Positions 43,457 to 52,375 of a DNA stretch of 64,000 bases are shown here, piece by piece. Numbering within the stretch: position 1 is the stretch's first letter; each line of letters begins with the position of its first letter. Position numbers and translations under genes: made by a program. This DNA comes from Acinetobacter calcoaceticus DSM 30006 = CIP 81.8 (lineage in GTDB: Bacteria > Pseudomonadota > Gammaproteobacteria > Pseudomonadales > Moraxellaceae), in contig NZ_KB849780.1 in NCBI RefSeq assembly GCF_000368965.1, forward strand, positions 1,240,145 through 1,304,144, read 5' to 3'. Under the pieces are notes generated by a model. It saw only the letters and a list, made by a program, of their open reading frames with translations. It was not told where the DNA came from and searched no databases.

Positions 43457-43813
43457 TTATTTATCACGCAAAAACAAAACGTAATATTGATTTAATATTT
43501 GTATAATCGCTTTAAGCTGAAGTAGCTTTTCTTGTGTATTTCCTAATCTTTCTACATAACGTTGGGTTGCGATTTCCAGATCAATCTTTTCATTAATTTG
43601 TGGAGTAATTAGGAATAATTTCTGAAGATTATCAAAATTTTGCAATTTACGGTTTGAGAAATACTCAAGATGTTCTGACCATTTCTCATTAATCAGTACC
43701 TCCTTGATTATAGGACCGCGTTCAGAATCAAATTTTAATAGATTCTCTTGCAAGTAAATTTGTTCTGGCGTTTCTTTTGAGCCTTGAAAAAGCTGCGTTA
43801 TCTTCTTAAACAT
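43457..43813 (-). CDS. Uncharacterised 118-residue helical protein
   Basis: No family was recognised. The protein is charged and probably all helical, with no signal peptide or membrane segment. It contains an IYLQENLLKFDSERGPIIKEVLINE stretch and a C-terminal helix LLQLKAIIQILNQYYVLF. It has its own spacing (80 bp from the DyP gene, 130 bp from mfd) and no helpful context. Confidence 0.6.
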   Translation of the reverse strand: MFKKITQLFQGSKETPEQIYLQENLLKFDSERGPIIKEVLINEKWSEHLEYFSNRKLQNFDNLQKLFLITPQINEKIDLEIATQRYVERLGNTQEKLLQLKAIIQILNQYYVLFLRDK

Positions 43814-43846
43814 TTCATCACATCATATTAATTTTCAATTCAAGCA

Positions 43847-43871
43847 ATGGAAGTAATCTAGTTACTTCCAT
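43847..43871 (-). terminator. Terminator-like hairpin after the DyP gene
   Basis: A perfect 10-bp stem (43847-43856 with 43862-43871) with a 5-base loop lies 25 bases past the stop of the peroxidase gene. The following T content is weak. Confidence 0.5.
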
Positions 43872-43895
43872 CATTTAAGCCTTTTAGTTTAACGA

Positions 43896-44837
43896 CTAGT
43901 CATCACCTAAATCATCAAGAAAATCGACCGTTGGTACAAAAAATAAAGTTCCTGTTTGAGCAGTACTAAAGTCAAGCAACCGATCAAGATTGCCCTGCTC
44001 GTTCCCCAAGAACATGTTTTCAAGCATTTGTCGAGTTGTACTAAATTTACGCGAGTAACCGATAAAAAATGTGCCATATTCATTTTTTGAAGGATTTGAG
44101 AAAGGCATATTAGCTCGCATAATTTTAAGCTCATTACCTTCTGCATCATGCGCTTTACTTACAACATTATGAGCAGTTAAAGGCTTTTCATCATCACCTA
44201 ACTCAATATCATTGAACTTTTTACGGCCAATCACTTTTTCTTGTTCTTCATCGGTTAATGAACGCCATTTTTCCATGTCGTGTGTATATTTCTGGATAAA
44301 AGCATAACTTCCACCGATAAAGTCAGGATCTTCATTGCCCACTAATGCCCATTGCGCTGCAATAACTGGTTCTGGATTCTCTGTTCCATCTACGAAGCCA
44401 ATAATTGCCCGTCCATCAAAATAACGAAAACCATGCACTTCATCAATTGGATAAGTCACTTTACCAAGTTGTTGATTGATTATATTACCCAGCTCATAAC
44501 ATAAAGCCTGACGATCAGCACGAATATGAAAAAATAGATCACCAGCTGTTGAAACAGCCGTGTATTTCGGCCCTTTAATTTCTTTAAATGTTTCTAATTC
44601 TTGAGGCTTCGCTTGTTCTGAAAATAAGATATCCCATGCATTTGAACTAAAACCTAGTGTGGCATTAAACTTACTATCTGGATAACGATTAGTTAGACTT
44701 CTAGTTAATGCTGAAAAATTACTAGCAAAATCTTTTACTTTTTCTATTACAGAATCACCTTGAGTGAGTCCCAATACGATAAATAGTGCATTTTCACCAG
44801 GACTGCTCGTTACAGGTTGAATTCTCATACATTCCAT
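43896..44837 (-). CDS. Dye-decolorising (DyP-type) heme peroxidase
   Basis: This 313-residue heme peroxidase has the distal GxxDG motif as IIGFVDGTENP (catalytic Asp about 150) in the expected EVHGFRYFDGR...GFVDG context. A proximal His is expected in the THNVVSKAHDAEG region or nearby, and RANMPF...GTFFIGYSR carries the distal Arg/Phe. No signal or Tat motif is present, so it is cytoplasmic, as B-type DyPs without encapsulin cargo tails are. The physiological substrate is unknown. Confidence 0.93.
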   Translation of the reverse strand: MECMRIQPVTSSPGENALFIVLGLTQGDSVIEKVKDFASNFSALTRSLTNRYPDSKFNATLGFSSNAWDILFSEQAKPQELETFKEIKGPKYTAVSTAGDLFFHIRADRQALCYELGNIINQQLGKVTYPIDEVHGFRYFDGRAIIGFVDGTENPEPVIAAQWALVGNEDPDFIGGSYAFIQKYTHDMEKWRSLTDEEQEKVIGRKKFNDIELGDDEKPLTAHNVVSKAHDAEGNELKIMRANMPFSNPSKNEYGTFFIGYSRKFSTTRQMLENMFLGNEQGNLDRLLDFSTAQTGTLFFVPTVDFLDDLGDD

Positions 44838-44910
44838 AAAATATGCCTTATTTGGGTATTTAACCTCTTTAATTTAGCATATTCATGTTCTTATGAAATC
44901 TGATCTTTCT

Positions 44911-44940
44911 AAGAGTTTAAGTAAATTGACTTAAACTCTT
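44911..44940 (-). terminator. Terminator-like hairpin after the GST_N protein gene
   Basis: A perfect 12-bp AT-rich stem (44911-44922 with 44929-44940) with a 6-base loop lies 22 bases past the stop of the GST_N gene. Confidence 0.5.
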
Positions 44941-44961
44941 ACTAAAACCTATCTTAATTAA

Positions 44962-45744
44962 TCAACGACCATATTGCTTCTTTAAATATTTTACGATTTG
45001 AGCAGACTCAAACATCTTCACTCCCGTATTTGGGTCTACCAAATAAGGTACCTGCATTTTACCTTGCATAACAGGCATTATTTTTTCTCGTTTTCCACCT
45101 TTTAGAGGTACATATTTACCCGGTTTTAAGCGAAGAATAGCTGGGCCTTGATCTTGCCATCTTTCTTTTGCAACATTATGCAGAATATAAGGAAGCTCCA
45201 GCTCACAGAGTAGACTTCTTACAACTCGTGAATAAGGGCTTGCCTCAAAGCTCCATAACTCAAGTTTTTGTTCAGGCGCAACTCTATCAATGATTTTTTT
45301 ATTTATCCAAACTCCCCGAGCACCATTTAATATGGTCCCAGCAAATGCAGCATAAGGGACCTTAGGGTAACTCGAAAATTTCTGAGGCGTCTTTCCGGTC
45401 TTACCGTAGTGTTTAAATAAATGATGAATAATTTCTTGTGACTCATATAAGTAGTCACTTGTATTTTCATCTACTAAAAAAGGAAACTGTAATTTACCGC
45501 CAGTCTCTTTAACAATAGAACGATACTTCAACCCACCTTTAGGGCATGGATAAATTTCAACATCCAGATTTAAGAGAGTAATCACTTCGCGAACACGACG
45601 GCAAAATGGTGAACCTTCAAATTCATATAGCTTCAAGGCTTTTACAGGTTGCTGAGGAAATGCTGTACCTGTTACGCCCCGACCACCTTCAGCAATTGCA
45701 GAGACAACTGCCTGTAATACTTTAATTTGATGATTCACCATCAT
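44962..45744 (-). CDS. Protein with two glutathione-S-transferase N-terminal (thioredoxin-like) domains
   Basis: This 260-residue protein appears to repeat the GST N-terminal fold. The first copy starts at about 38 (LYEFEGSPFCRRVREVITLLNLDVEIYPCP) and ends QFPFLVDENTSDYLYESQEII. The second starts at about 160 (LWSFEASPYSRVVRSLLCELELPYILH) and ends VPYLVDPNTGVKMFESAQIVKYLK. The first copy keeps a Cys in the CxxS/C position, while the second has Ser. No GST C-terminal helical domain is present, so it is not a classical transferase. It follows rraA by 21 bases and probably shares its transcript. Confidence 0.82.
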   Translation of the reverse strand: MMVNHQIKVLQAVVSAIAEGGRGVTGTAFPQQPVKALKLYEFEGSPFCRRVREVITLLNLDVEIYPCPKGGLKYRSIVKETGGKLQFPFLVDENTSDYLYESQEIIHHLFKHYGKTGKTPQKFSSYPKVPYAAFAGTILNGARGVWINKKIIDRVAPEQKLELWSFEASPYSRVVRSLLCELELPYILHNVAKERWQDQGPAILRLKPGKYVPLKGGKREKIMPVMQGKMQVPYLVDPNTGVKMFESAQIVKYLKKQYGR

Positions 45745-45765
45745 GCGATCCTTTATAAACTGTGA

Positions 45766-46272
45766 TTACACTAATTTTTCTTTTGAAATCACAATTCCAT
45801 TATTATCAGCATAGATATAATCGCCTGATTGAATTGTGACACCACCAAAATACAAAGTGGTATCTACTTCGCCAATGCCTTTACGATTACTTTTTTGGGG
45901 AATTGCTGCCAATGCATGTATACCCAAATCAAGGGTAGCAATAGCATCGACATCGCGTACACAGCCATAGATTACGACACCATTCCAGTTATTTTTAACT
46001 GCCGATTCCGCAATCAGGTCACCCATAAGCGCACAACGCATAGATGCACCACCATCTACAACGAGTACTTTATCTGTACCATCTGTTGCCAATAACTCTT
46101 TTACACGCGAGTTATCTTCAAAACACTTTACTGTTACAACCTGACCCCAAAAAGATTTACGCGCCCCATAACTTTGAAAGAACTTTCCATCCATTGAGGG
46201 AATTACAACTTGTAAGTCTTTTTCAGGGTTATCATCTAATAAATCACATGTTACAAACGGTACTGTGGACAC
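45766..46272 (-). CDS. rraA: RraA-family regulator of RNase E / aldolase-like protein
   Basis: This 168-residue protein contains GGASMRCALMGDLIAESAVKNN (about 75-96) and GCVRDVDAI, the RraA family signature. E. coli RraA inhibits RNase E by binding its C-terminal region. The same fold also includes 4-hydroxy-4-methyl-2-oxoglutarate aldolases, and the GxxxR-D motif (R-D here) is compatible with that activity. A GTG start follows an AGGGAGA ribosome site. It lies 12 bases after an NAD(P)-binding protein gene. Confidence 0.92.
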   Translation of the reverse strand: MSTVPFVTCDLLDDNPEKDLQVVIPSMDGKFFQSYGARKSFWGQVVTVKCFEDNSRVKELLATDGTDKVLVVDGGASMRCALMGDLIAESAVKNNWNGVVIYGCVRDVDAIATLDLGIHALAAIPQKSNRKGIGEVDTTLYFGGVTIQSGDYIYADNNGIVISKEKLV

Positions 46273-46284
46273 TTCTATTCTCCC

Positions 46285-46950
46285 TTATCGAGTTTTCTGT
46301 ATGCTCAGATTATCATATCGTTTGAATGCTTCAATTTGCGTTAGCGCCGCTACGACCATGGTATGAGCCAATTGCTCCGCAGTCACAGGTTTATATTTGA
46401 ATGGTTTTTGCCATTTATTCTCAATAAATTTAAATAGACTTTGCCCTAAATCCTCTATAAGCCGCACATCACTGCGCTTACCAATCAGTAAAGAGGGTCT
46501 AAAAATAGATAATTTTTCAATTCCCAAGCTCTCGATATAATCTTCTAACTGTCCTTTCACTTTATTGTAGAAAATTGGTGAATTTGCATTTGCACCAAGG
46601 GCACTCACTAATAAAAGGTGAATATGTTTATCTTGTACCAAATCTGCCAAATGGGCATTGATTTCATAATCTACTGCGTAGAAACCTTGCTTTGAGCCCG
46701 CATTTTTTAATGTTGTTCCCAGACAGCTAAATGCATGGGTATAACCATTCACATCTTCATCATTCAACATTAAGAAATCTTCTATGATGAGCTGATTAAC
46801 TTTTTCATATGTATTAAATACTTGAGATTCTTTTCTAACCACTAGCGTAATGGCTTCAAATTCTGGAGCCTGCTGGAGCTTTTCAACAAGTGCTAATCCG
46901 ACCAACCCTGTTGCGCCGAGCACAATCGCTTTTTTCTTACTTGCTGTCAT
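46285..46950 (-). CDS. NAD(P)-binding atypical SDR (HTATIP2-like)
   Basis: This 221-residue protein has the Rossmann motif VLGATGLVGLALVEKL (about 10-25), a LLLVSALGANANSPIFYNKVKGQLE segment containing the YxxxK pair, and the IFRPSLLIGKRSD motif of the atypical short-chain dehydrogenase/HTATIP2 group. The substrate is unknown. It is the first gene of a tight three-gene unit with rraA and the double GST_N protein. Confidence 0.85.
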   Translation of the reverse strand: MTASKKKAIVLGATGLVGLALVEKLQQAPEFEAITLVVRKESQVFNTYEKVNQLIIEDFLMLNDEDVNGYTHAFSCLGTTLKNAGSKQGFYAVDYEINAHLADLVQDKHIHLLLVSALGANANSPIFYNKVKGQLEDYIESLGIEKLSIFRPSLLIGKRSDVRLIEDLGQSLFKFIENKWQKPFKYKPVTAEQLAHTMVVAALTQIEAFKRYDNLSIQKTR

Positions 46951-47162
46951 TTTTTATCCATCCCTCTTTAACTTTGTTTTAAATTTAACCTTTTCTTACC
47001 GTTTTAACAGCCCCTAAAACAGCTTAAAACGTTCTCAAGGCTTGACTTCACGGTGTCTATTCATCACAATATGGCACTTGTTTACGGGCTGGTGATGGTT
47101 GCACCAGTTTACTGGATTGACCACAGCCCGCCCAGACCAACTTATTTTCAAGGAGTGCAAGA

Positions 47163-47429
47163 GTGGCAAACTCTGCTCAAGCTAAAAAACGTGCGCGTCA
47201 AAACGTTACTGCACGTAAACACAACGCAAGCTTGCGTTCTATGGTTCGTACATACATCAAACGTACTTTAAGTGCAATTGCTGGTGGTGATCATGCTGTT
47301 GCTACAGAAGCTTACCAAAAAGCTGTTCCTGTAATCGACCGTATGGCTGATAAAGGCATCATCCACAAAAATAAAGCTGCTCGTCATAAGAGCCGTTTAA
47401 ATGCTCAAGTTAAAGCGTTAGCTAACTAA
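47163..47429 (+). CDS. rpsT: 30S ribosomal protein S20
   Basis: This 88-residue basic ribosomal protein starts [34 protein letters not shown] and ends [19 protein letters not shown], unmistakably S20. The start codon is GTG at 47163, with AAGGAG at good spacing and no usable ATG nearby. E. coli rpsT also has a non-ATG (TTG) start tied to autoregulation, so weak initiation may serve the same purpose here. The gene is monocistronic with its own terminator. Confidence 0.97.
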   Translation: MANSAQAKKRARQNVTARKHNASLRSMVRTYIKRTLSAIAGGDHAVATEAYQKAVPVIDRMADKGIIHKNKAARHKSRLNAQVKALAN

Positions 47430-47440
47430 TTAAAGCATGT

Positions 47441-47467
47441 AAAAAAAGCCCAATAGGGCTTTTTTTA
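47441..47467 (+). terminator. Intrinsic terminator of rpsT
   Basis: An AAAGCCC/GGGCTTT stem with an AATA loop and a long T tail follows directly after the gene. It also faces the convergent phosphatase gene. Confidence 0.9.
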
Positions 47468-47486
47468 TTATCTATCATTTTTGAGC

Positions 47487-48221
47487 TTATAGCGTTTTTC
47501 CAAATTTGGCTACATTTAGCTCATAGGCCTTACCTCTCCAAATCCATTTTAATTTACAATTTGGAAATTCTTCGCCTTCAAACCATACAAATAGGCCTTC
47601 CATCATTTCAGGCCAATCTTCTTTCTTAATTTCATTTTCACCAGAAATTACAGCAACAATTGCAGCAATAATAGTGTCATGGCTGACAGCTAAACTAAGC
47701 CCGCCTTGAGTTTTAGGATGCGTATGATAAATAAGCTCTAGTACATCTAAAACACCCGTAATTGGGTGTTTCATACCAGGTAATGCATTATTTACAAAAC
47801 TATTAATAAAACCCAAAGCACCTTGCTTTTTAAAATAAGGGGCAGCTTGTTGTATGTCTAATACAAAGCTACCAGGTTCAACCAGTAGGCCTTGCTCAAT
47901 AATTTCAATCGTATGTGTATTAAATTCAGGACTTACGGCATCAGCCCCTTCGATCATGAGTGCAGCCGTATCGACACAACGTTGTATTGGACTTGAAATA
48001 CAATGCTGAATAACACGATCTGTATTTTTAATTAAATAGTTACCCCATGCCTGCGCAAGCTCACGCCCTTGAGGAGTGAGTTGGAGATCATATCCAGCTA
48101 AGCCCTGTCCATCTACAAGTTCTCTTAGAGAATGACGCGTAAATAAGGTTACAGGAGTTGAAGCATCGGGCAATAAATCAATTGCTTCAAACATACTTTT
48201 AGGCAATAAATCGAGTGCCAT
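47487..48221 (-). CDS. Histidine phosphatase superfamily protein
   Basis: The protein has about 244 residues from the ATG at 48221; the frame opens upstream with TTG at 48245. It has TLFTRHSLRELVDGQG with the RHxxR-type catalytic motif near residue 27, SSPIQRCVDTAALM and a C-terminal AVSHDTIIAAI, all features of the phosphoglycerate-mutase-like fold. No signal peptide is present. The substrate is unknown, and it is distinct from CobC and the acid phosphatase elsewhere in the window. It lies 34-58 bases after cysQ depending on the start, so the two may be cotranscribed. Confidence 0.85.
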   Translation of the reverse strand: MALDLLPKSMFEAIDLLPDASTPVTLFTRHSLRELVDGQGLAGYDLQLTPQGRELAQAWGNYLIKNTDRVIQHCISSPIQRCVDTAALMIEGADAVSPEFNTHTIEIIEQGLLVEPGSFVLDIQQAAPYFKKQGALGFINSFVNNALPGMKHPITGVLDVLELIYHTHPKTQGGLSLAVSHDTIIAAIVAVISGENEIKKEDWPEMMEGLFVWFEGEEFPNCKLKWIWRGKAYELNVAKFGKTL

Positions 48222-48278
48222 TTTTATCTTGTCATCTTTTTTCAATACTTTGCCACTATAACATGTCTGGCATAACTC

Positions 48279-49136
48279 TCAATCAATAACACCTGCTTGG
48301 GCTAATGCTTCAAATGCTATTTTTTTGCTTTCCTGATCACGAAATGCGATAAAGCCCTTATTTAAAACCGTGTGTCTCTGATTATATTCAAAAGGTTTTC
48401 CATCAAGAGTAAGTAAGCCACCCCCTATACTCTCTAACAAACCTTGACCAGAACTGGTGTCCCATTCAGAAGTTGGATGAAATCGCGGGTAAATATCTAT
48501 TTCACCTTCCAACATCATGCAGAATTTGTAGGCACTTCCTGCTTCTCGTCGAATAATGCTATGTTTTTCTTCAATAGGTTGAATAAATTTTTGATATTTG
48601 GGGTTTTTACTGCCATGACTAAGTCCTATTTGAATAGGCTCATCTGGCGAAAACGAAGTTATTTGATATTGATACCATTGTTTTTGAGTGAAACTATATT
48701 TAAAAGGTAAATCTTGCAGATATCCCAAGTACACGACTTGTTGACATGGCACAGCAATAACTGAAAAGATCGTTTCTTTACCCTTAATCAAACTTAGGTT
48801 GATCGTAAACTCATCACGCTCATGTATGAATTCTTTAGTTCCATCAAGAGGATCTAACATCCAGCATGTGGACCACTCATGCCGAGCACTATAATCACTT
48901 TCTTCAGACAAAACCGGCAAGTCTGGCGTAATCTCTGCCAAGTGCTTTAATAAGAAAAGGTTCACTTTTAAATCTGCTTGAGTTACAGGTGAATCATCTT
49001 GTTTTTCGTGAATAGTAAACTCATAACCCGCAGAATAATTTTGATATTCTTGTAATAAAATCTGGCTCGCTTGTTCCAAAATTGGAAGAAGCTGATTAAT
49101 CAAAGTATCTTGTGGGCGCGTAGTTGTTATAAACAT
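48279..49136 (-). CDS. cysQ: 3'(2'),5'-bisphosphate nucleotidase CysQ
   Basis: This 285-residue inositol-monophosphatase-fold enzyme removes the 3' phosphate from PAP/PAPS, relieving toxicity in sulfate assimilation. Motifs are DDSPVTQADLKVN, LPVLSEES (metal Glu), the WMLDPLDGTKEFIHERDEF metal site (DPLDGT) and EWDTSSGQGLLESIGG near the C terminus. Length and order match CysQ rather than SuhB. Confidence 0.92.
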   Translation of the reverse strand: MFITTTRPQDTLINQLLPILEQASQILLQEYQNYSAGYEFTIHEKQDDSPVTQADLKVNLFLLKHLAEITPDLPVLSEESDYSARHEWSTCWMLDPLDGTKEFIHERDEFTINLSLIKGKETIFSVIAVPCQQVVYLGYLQDLPFKYSFTQKQWYQYQITSFSPDEPIQIGLSHGSKNPKYQKFIQPIEEKHSIIRREAGSAYKFCMMLEGEIDIYPRFHPTSEWDTSSGQGLLESIGGGLLTLDGKPFEYNQRHTVLNKGFIAFRDQESKKIAFEALAQAGVID

Positions 49137-49434
49137 AAATATGCTCTACATAGTTTCATTTCTATTATAGGTGAATTATGAACAATTCAGTATTCGCCAA
49201 CAGTTTGATTTACTAAAATAGTCATTTATCTTAATCATTAGGTAAGCGCTGCTTTCTGTGCATGCTATATAGCTAATATGAATAATTATAGTGTTTAAAA
49301 GAAGCCTTTATCACGTACAAAAAACAATCTATAAGTTATGAAAAATAAACAACTTAAATAAGATTTATCCATTTCCTTTTCATGTATTTCTTGCTATGTT
49401 CAATCACACAATAACAAGATGGAAGAAAGCGTAC

Positions 49435-49803
49435 ATGATGCTATATGGATATCATTTCTCGACAATAGAACATAACTGGGAAGAACTCACTCCCTTAAAT
49501 GAGTTCCTACAAACATTTGCAGATGATGATGGTGGTGTTTCAACAAGAGATAAAGAGTCTCTCAAAGAAATCATTGCGAAATCAGATACAGCTTTAGCTT
49601 TAGCAAGAGAAATGGGTTGGGATGGCAGTTACACAGGATGTCCTTATCTATTCTGGTTACCAAGTAAAAATAGCCAGTCTTTTGAATATGGCTTTGTATT
49701 TAAACAGACATCAGACAATACCACTTTTGTTATTTCGCCAATTGAGTTGAGCTATCTAGCTCAAGATTCAGAAGTACAAACACTAAGTAAAACTATTGAA
49801 TAA
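49435..49803 (+). CDS. Uncharacterised protein, about 122 residues
   Basis: I recognise no family. The open frame starts at 49396, but the ATG pair at 49435 has a GGAAGA ribosome site nine bases upstream, so that start is preferred. The protein is acidic and soluble, with an FADDDGGVSTRDKESLKEII segment and an aromatic strand region (CPYLFWLPSKNSQSFEYGFVF). It stands alone between cysQ and the SRAP gene. Confidence 0.6.
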   Translation: MMLYGYHFSTIEHNWEELTPLNEFLQTFADDDGGVSTRDKESLKEIIAKSDTALALAREMGWDGSYTGCPYLFWLPSKNSQSFEYGFVFKQTSDNTTFVISPIELSYLAQDSEVQTLSKTIE

Positions 49804-49811
49804 GCAATATC

Positions 49812-49855
49812 GGTTATTGATTCAGATTTGACATCAATAACCTCATCTTGATTTT
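49812..49855 (+). terminator. Terminator-like hairpin after the 49435 gene
   Basis: A 10-bp stem (49812-49821 with 49833-49842) with an 11-base loop has a modestly T-rich tail. It lies between convergent genes. Confidence 0.5.
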
Positions 49856-49862
49856 ATTTATG

Positions 49863-50522
49863 TTAGTCAAACATGCTTAACTGTGGTGTAGGTTTTATAA
49901 TTTTTTCTTTTGGTACATGCGAGCATTCAAATTCTTCAACTGGAAAACCTTCGATAAAGCTTGAAATATCAGGTGATTCCAAACTCAACCATTCTTCTAA
50001 TCGGTCATGTGGGATCACAATAACTGATCTTTTGACATCTCCTGGCTCATGAAAATCTTTCATCATAGGATGGTCTATGGCATCCATGGTCAACATACTT
50101 GCAGAACGAATAATCGTTTCATTTATTTTGCAAATTTCATAGATTGCTGCAATAAAAAAAGCCTGTCCATCTTTACGGCGTACACCCCACCGCTCAGGTT
50201 TATCATTTATATATTTACTTTCATAGAATTCAGTCACCGGAATCACACCGAACTTACACTTAAGTGCAGCTTCTTGAAAACTCGGTTTTTGGAAAATCGT
50301 TTCATGACGGGCATTGTAGGTATGTTTTGCTATGTTTGTATCTTCGGCCCATTTAGGAACTAGGCCAAACATGACTTCACGCCATTCAAGACCTTGTGGT
50401 GATTTAAATAATAGCGGCATTGTTCCCGCAGGATAAACCTCTTCGGCATAGCTAAAGCCGACCACAGGCAACTGGAGTTGCTGCAATTGGGCAAGAGTTA
50501 AAGGCTTAAAGTTGGCACACAT
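49863..50522 (-). CDS. SRAP (YedK/HMCES) abasic-site processing protein
   Basis: This 219-residue protein starts MCANF, exposing the Cys2 that SRAP proteins use to form a thiazolidine crosslink with abasic sites in single-stranded DNA. Other expected elements are YNARHETIF (Asn/Arg/Glu region, 69-77), GVIPVTEFYE (active-site Glu101) and KDFHEPGD (His158). It protects replication forks from AP sites. The family name 'SOS response-associated peptidase' is historical. A separate promoter is likely. Confidence 0.93.
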   Translation of the reverse strand: MCANFKPLTLAQLQQLQLPVVGFSYAEEVYPAGTMPLLFKSPQGLEWREVMFGLVPKWAEDTNIAKHTYNARHETIFQKPSFQEAALKCKFGVIPVTEFYESKYINDKPERWGVRRKDGQAFFIAAIYEICKINETIIRSASMLTMDAIDHPMMKDFHEPGDVKRSVIVIPHDRLEEWLSLESPDISSFIEGFPVEEFECSHVPKEKIIKPTPQLSMFD

Positions 50523-50582
50523 AGCAAGACTAAACTACTGTATTTTTACTCTCTTATTTTATAAGCATTTACGCGATAAACC

Positions 50583-50611
50583 AAATAAAAAGGCACTCTA
50601 AAGTGCCTTTA
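50583..50611 (-). terminator. Intrinsic terminator of the peptide-uptake operon
   Basis: A 9-bp stem (50589-50597 with 50602-50610) is followed by a T run on the minus strand, 18 bases beyond the last gene of the operon. Confidence 0.88.
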
Positions 50612-50628
50612 ACGACATAACTTTACGC

Positions 50629-52362
50629 TTATGAAACGTGATGAATCCCTTGAGGAATGGCTTGTAAAAGTCGTTTGGTATAATCATGTTGAGGATGTGC
50701 ATAGAGCTCATCCGAATTGGCAATTTCAACAACTTCACCATGATTCATGACCATGACCTGATCAGATATATATTTTACAACCGATAAGTCATGTGAAATA
50801 AAGATATAACTGAGTCCAAACTCATCTTGTAAATCTTGTAATAAGTTAAGTACCTGTGCTTGAACCGAAACGTCTAGTGCTGAAACAGATTCATCACAAA
50901 TCAAAATTTCAGGTTTTAGGGTTAAACATCGTGCAATCGCAATACGCTGACGTTGCCCCCCAGAAAATTCATGAGGATAGCGATAATAAGCTTGCTCAGG
51001 TAAATTCACTCGCTCAAGCAGTCCAAGCGCAATTTGTTTACGCTCAGCATCATCTTTACCAATACCATGAATTTGCATGGGTTCTAATAAAATCTGCCCA
51101 ACTGTAAAGCGTGGATTAAGAGAAGCATATGGGTTTTGAAAGATAATCTGGATTTTCCGTTGATATTTAGCAAACTCTTTTTCAGTTAATGAAAGAATAT
51201 CTTTTCCTTCAATGAAAGCCTGCCCACCTGAAGCTTCATGTAACCGCATGAGTAGTAGACCTACCGTCGTTTTACCTGAACCAGATTCACCGACTAAACC
51301 TAAAGTTTTTCCTTTAGCAAGTTTAAAAGAAACTCCTTTTACGGCTTGAAACTCTTCTTTGCCAAATAATCCTTTACGACTATAAAAGCTTTTTTTCAGA
51401 TCTTTTACTTCTAAAATAATTTGCTCATCGCCATTTAAGCCACGTTTGCGCTGCGGAATTTCCGAAGCATCAAAACTTTTCTCAACCAAGATATCGTCTT
51501 CTTGGCACATAAAATCACTGGTCACAGGCAATCGATAAGGACGCTGTGATATTTGTGGACGACAGTAAAGTAATGCTCGGGTATATACATCTTTGGGCTG
51601 TTCCAGAACCTGCTCAGCAGCACCTTGCTCTCTAATTTCACCATGACGCATCACAATGACTTTATCTGCAATTTCACCGACCAGTGCCAAATCGTGGGTA
51701 ATAAAAAGCATCGACATTTGACGGCGCTTACGCAACGATTCAAGTAAATCAATAATCTGCTTTTGAATGGTGACATCAAGTGCCGTAGTGGGCTCATCGG
51801 CAATCAGTAGCTTAGGTTCACAAGCAATCGCCATTGCAATCATGACACGTTGCTGTTGACCACCTGAAAGTTGATTTGGATAGGCATTAATTTTAGTTTC
51901 AGGTGAAGGAATGCCTACTTCTTTAAGTAATTCTAAAACGCGTTGTCGGGCCTGTTTACGGTTTAACCCCATATGCAAACACAATACTTCCGCAATTTGA
52001 TTACCAACTGTAAAAACTGGGTTTAAAGATGACATTGGTTCCTGAAAAATCATGGCAATATCTTTACCACAGATTTTCCGCATCTCTTTACGAGACAAAC
52101 TGAGTAAGTCTTTGCCTTCAAATATAATTTTACTTTGATCATCAATTTTGCTTTGCCCTACAGGCAGTAAACCCATTGTTGCCAAAGAAGTTACCGATTT
52201 ACCACTACCTGATTCACCGACTAAAGCAACTGTAGTATTTGCTGGAATATCAAAAGAAATTCCTTTTACGGTTTCAATATATTGCTTATCTTCACCTTTA
52301 AAACTTACTCGTAAATTTTTAACATGAAGCAACGGCGCATTCTTATATTCTTGTTCTATCAT
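50629..52362 (-). CDS. Peptide ABC transporter, fused double ATPase (YejF-like)
   Basis: This 577-residue protein holds two complete ABC cassettes in one chain. Cassette 1 (about 10-270) has Walker A GESGSGKS, LSGGQQQRV and Walker B LLIADEPTTALD. Cassette 2 (about 315-565) has GESGSGKTTVG, FSGGQRQRIAIAR and ILICDESVSALD. Each ends with the PxV/Y-type OppD/F C-terminal extension. It powers uptake through the two permeases encoded upstream. It is the last gene of a six-gene minus-strand operon. Confidence 0.94.
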   Translation of the reverse strand: MIEQEYKNAPLLHVKNLRVSFKGEDKQYIETVKGISFDIPANTTVALVGESGSGKSVTSLATMGLLPVGQSKIDDQSKIIFEGKDLLSLSRKEMRKICGKDIAMIFQEPMSSLNPVFTVGNQIAEVLCLHMGLNRKQARQRVLELLKEVGIPSPETKINAYPNQLSGGQQQRVMIAMAIACEPKLLIADEPTTALDVTIQKQIIDLLESLRKRRQMSMLFITHDLALVGEIADKVIVMRHGEIREQGAAEQVLEQPKDVYTRALLYCRPQISQRPYRLPVTSDFMCQEDDILVEKSFDASEIPQRKRGLNGDEQIILEVKDLKKSFYSRKGLFGKEEFQAVKGVSFKLAKGKTLGLVGESGSGKTTVGLLLMRLHEASGGQAFIEGKDILSLTEKEFAKYQRKIQIIFQNPYASLNPRFTVGQILLEPMQIHGIGKDDAERKQIALGLLERVNLPEQAYYRYPHEFSGGQRQRIAIARCLTLKPEILICDESVSALDVSVQAQVLNLLQDLQDEFGLSYIFISHDLSVVKYISDQVMVMNHGEVVEIANSDELYAHPQHDYTKRLLQAIPQGIHHVS

Positions 52363-52375
52363 TTGGACCTTCCTC

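Noticed and set aside
43896..44837. DyP peroxidase as encapsulin cargo
   Set aside because: There is no C-terminal cargo-loading extension and no encapsulin gene beside it.
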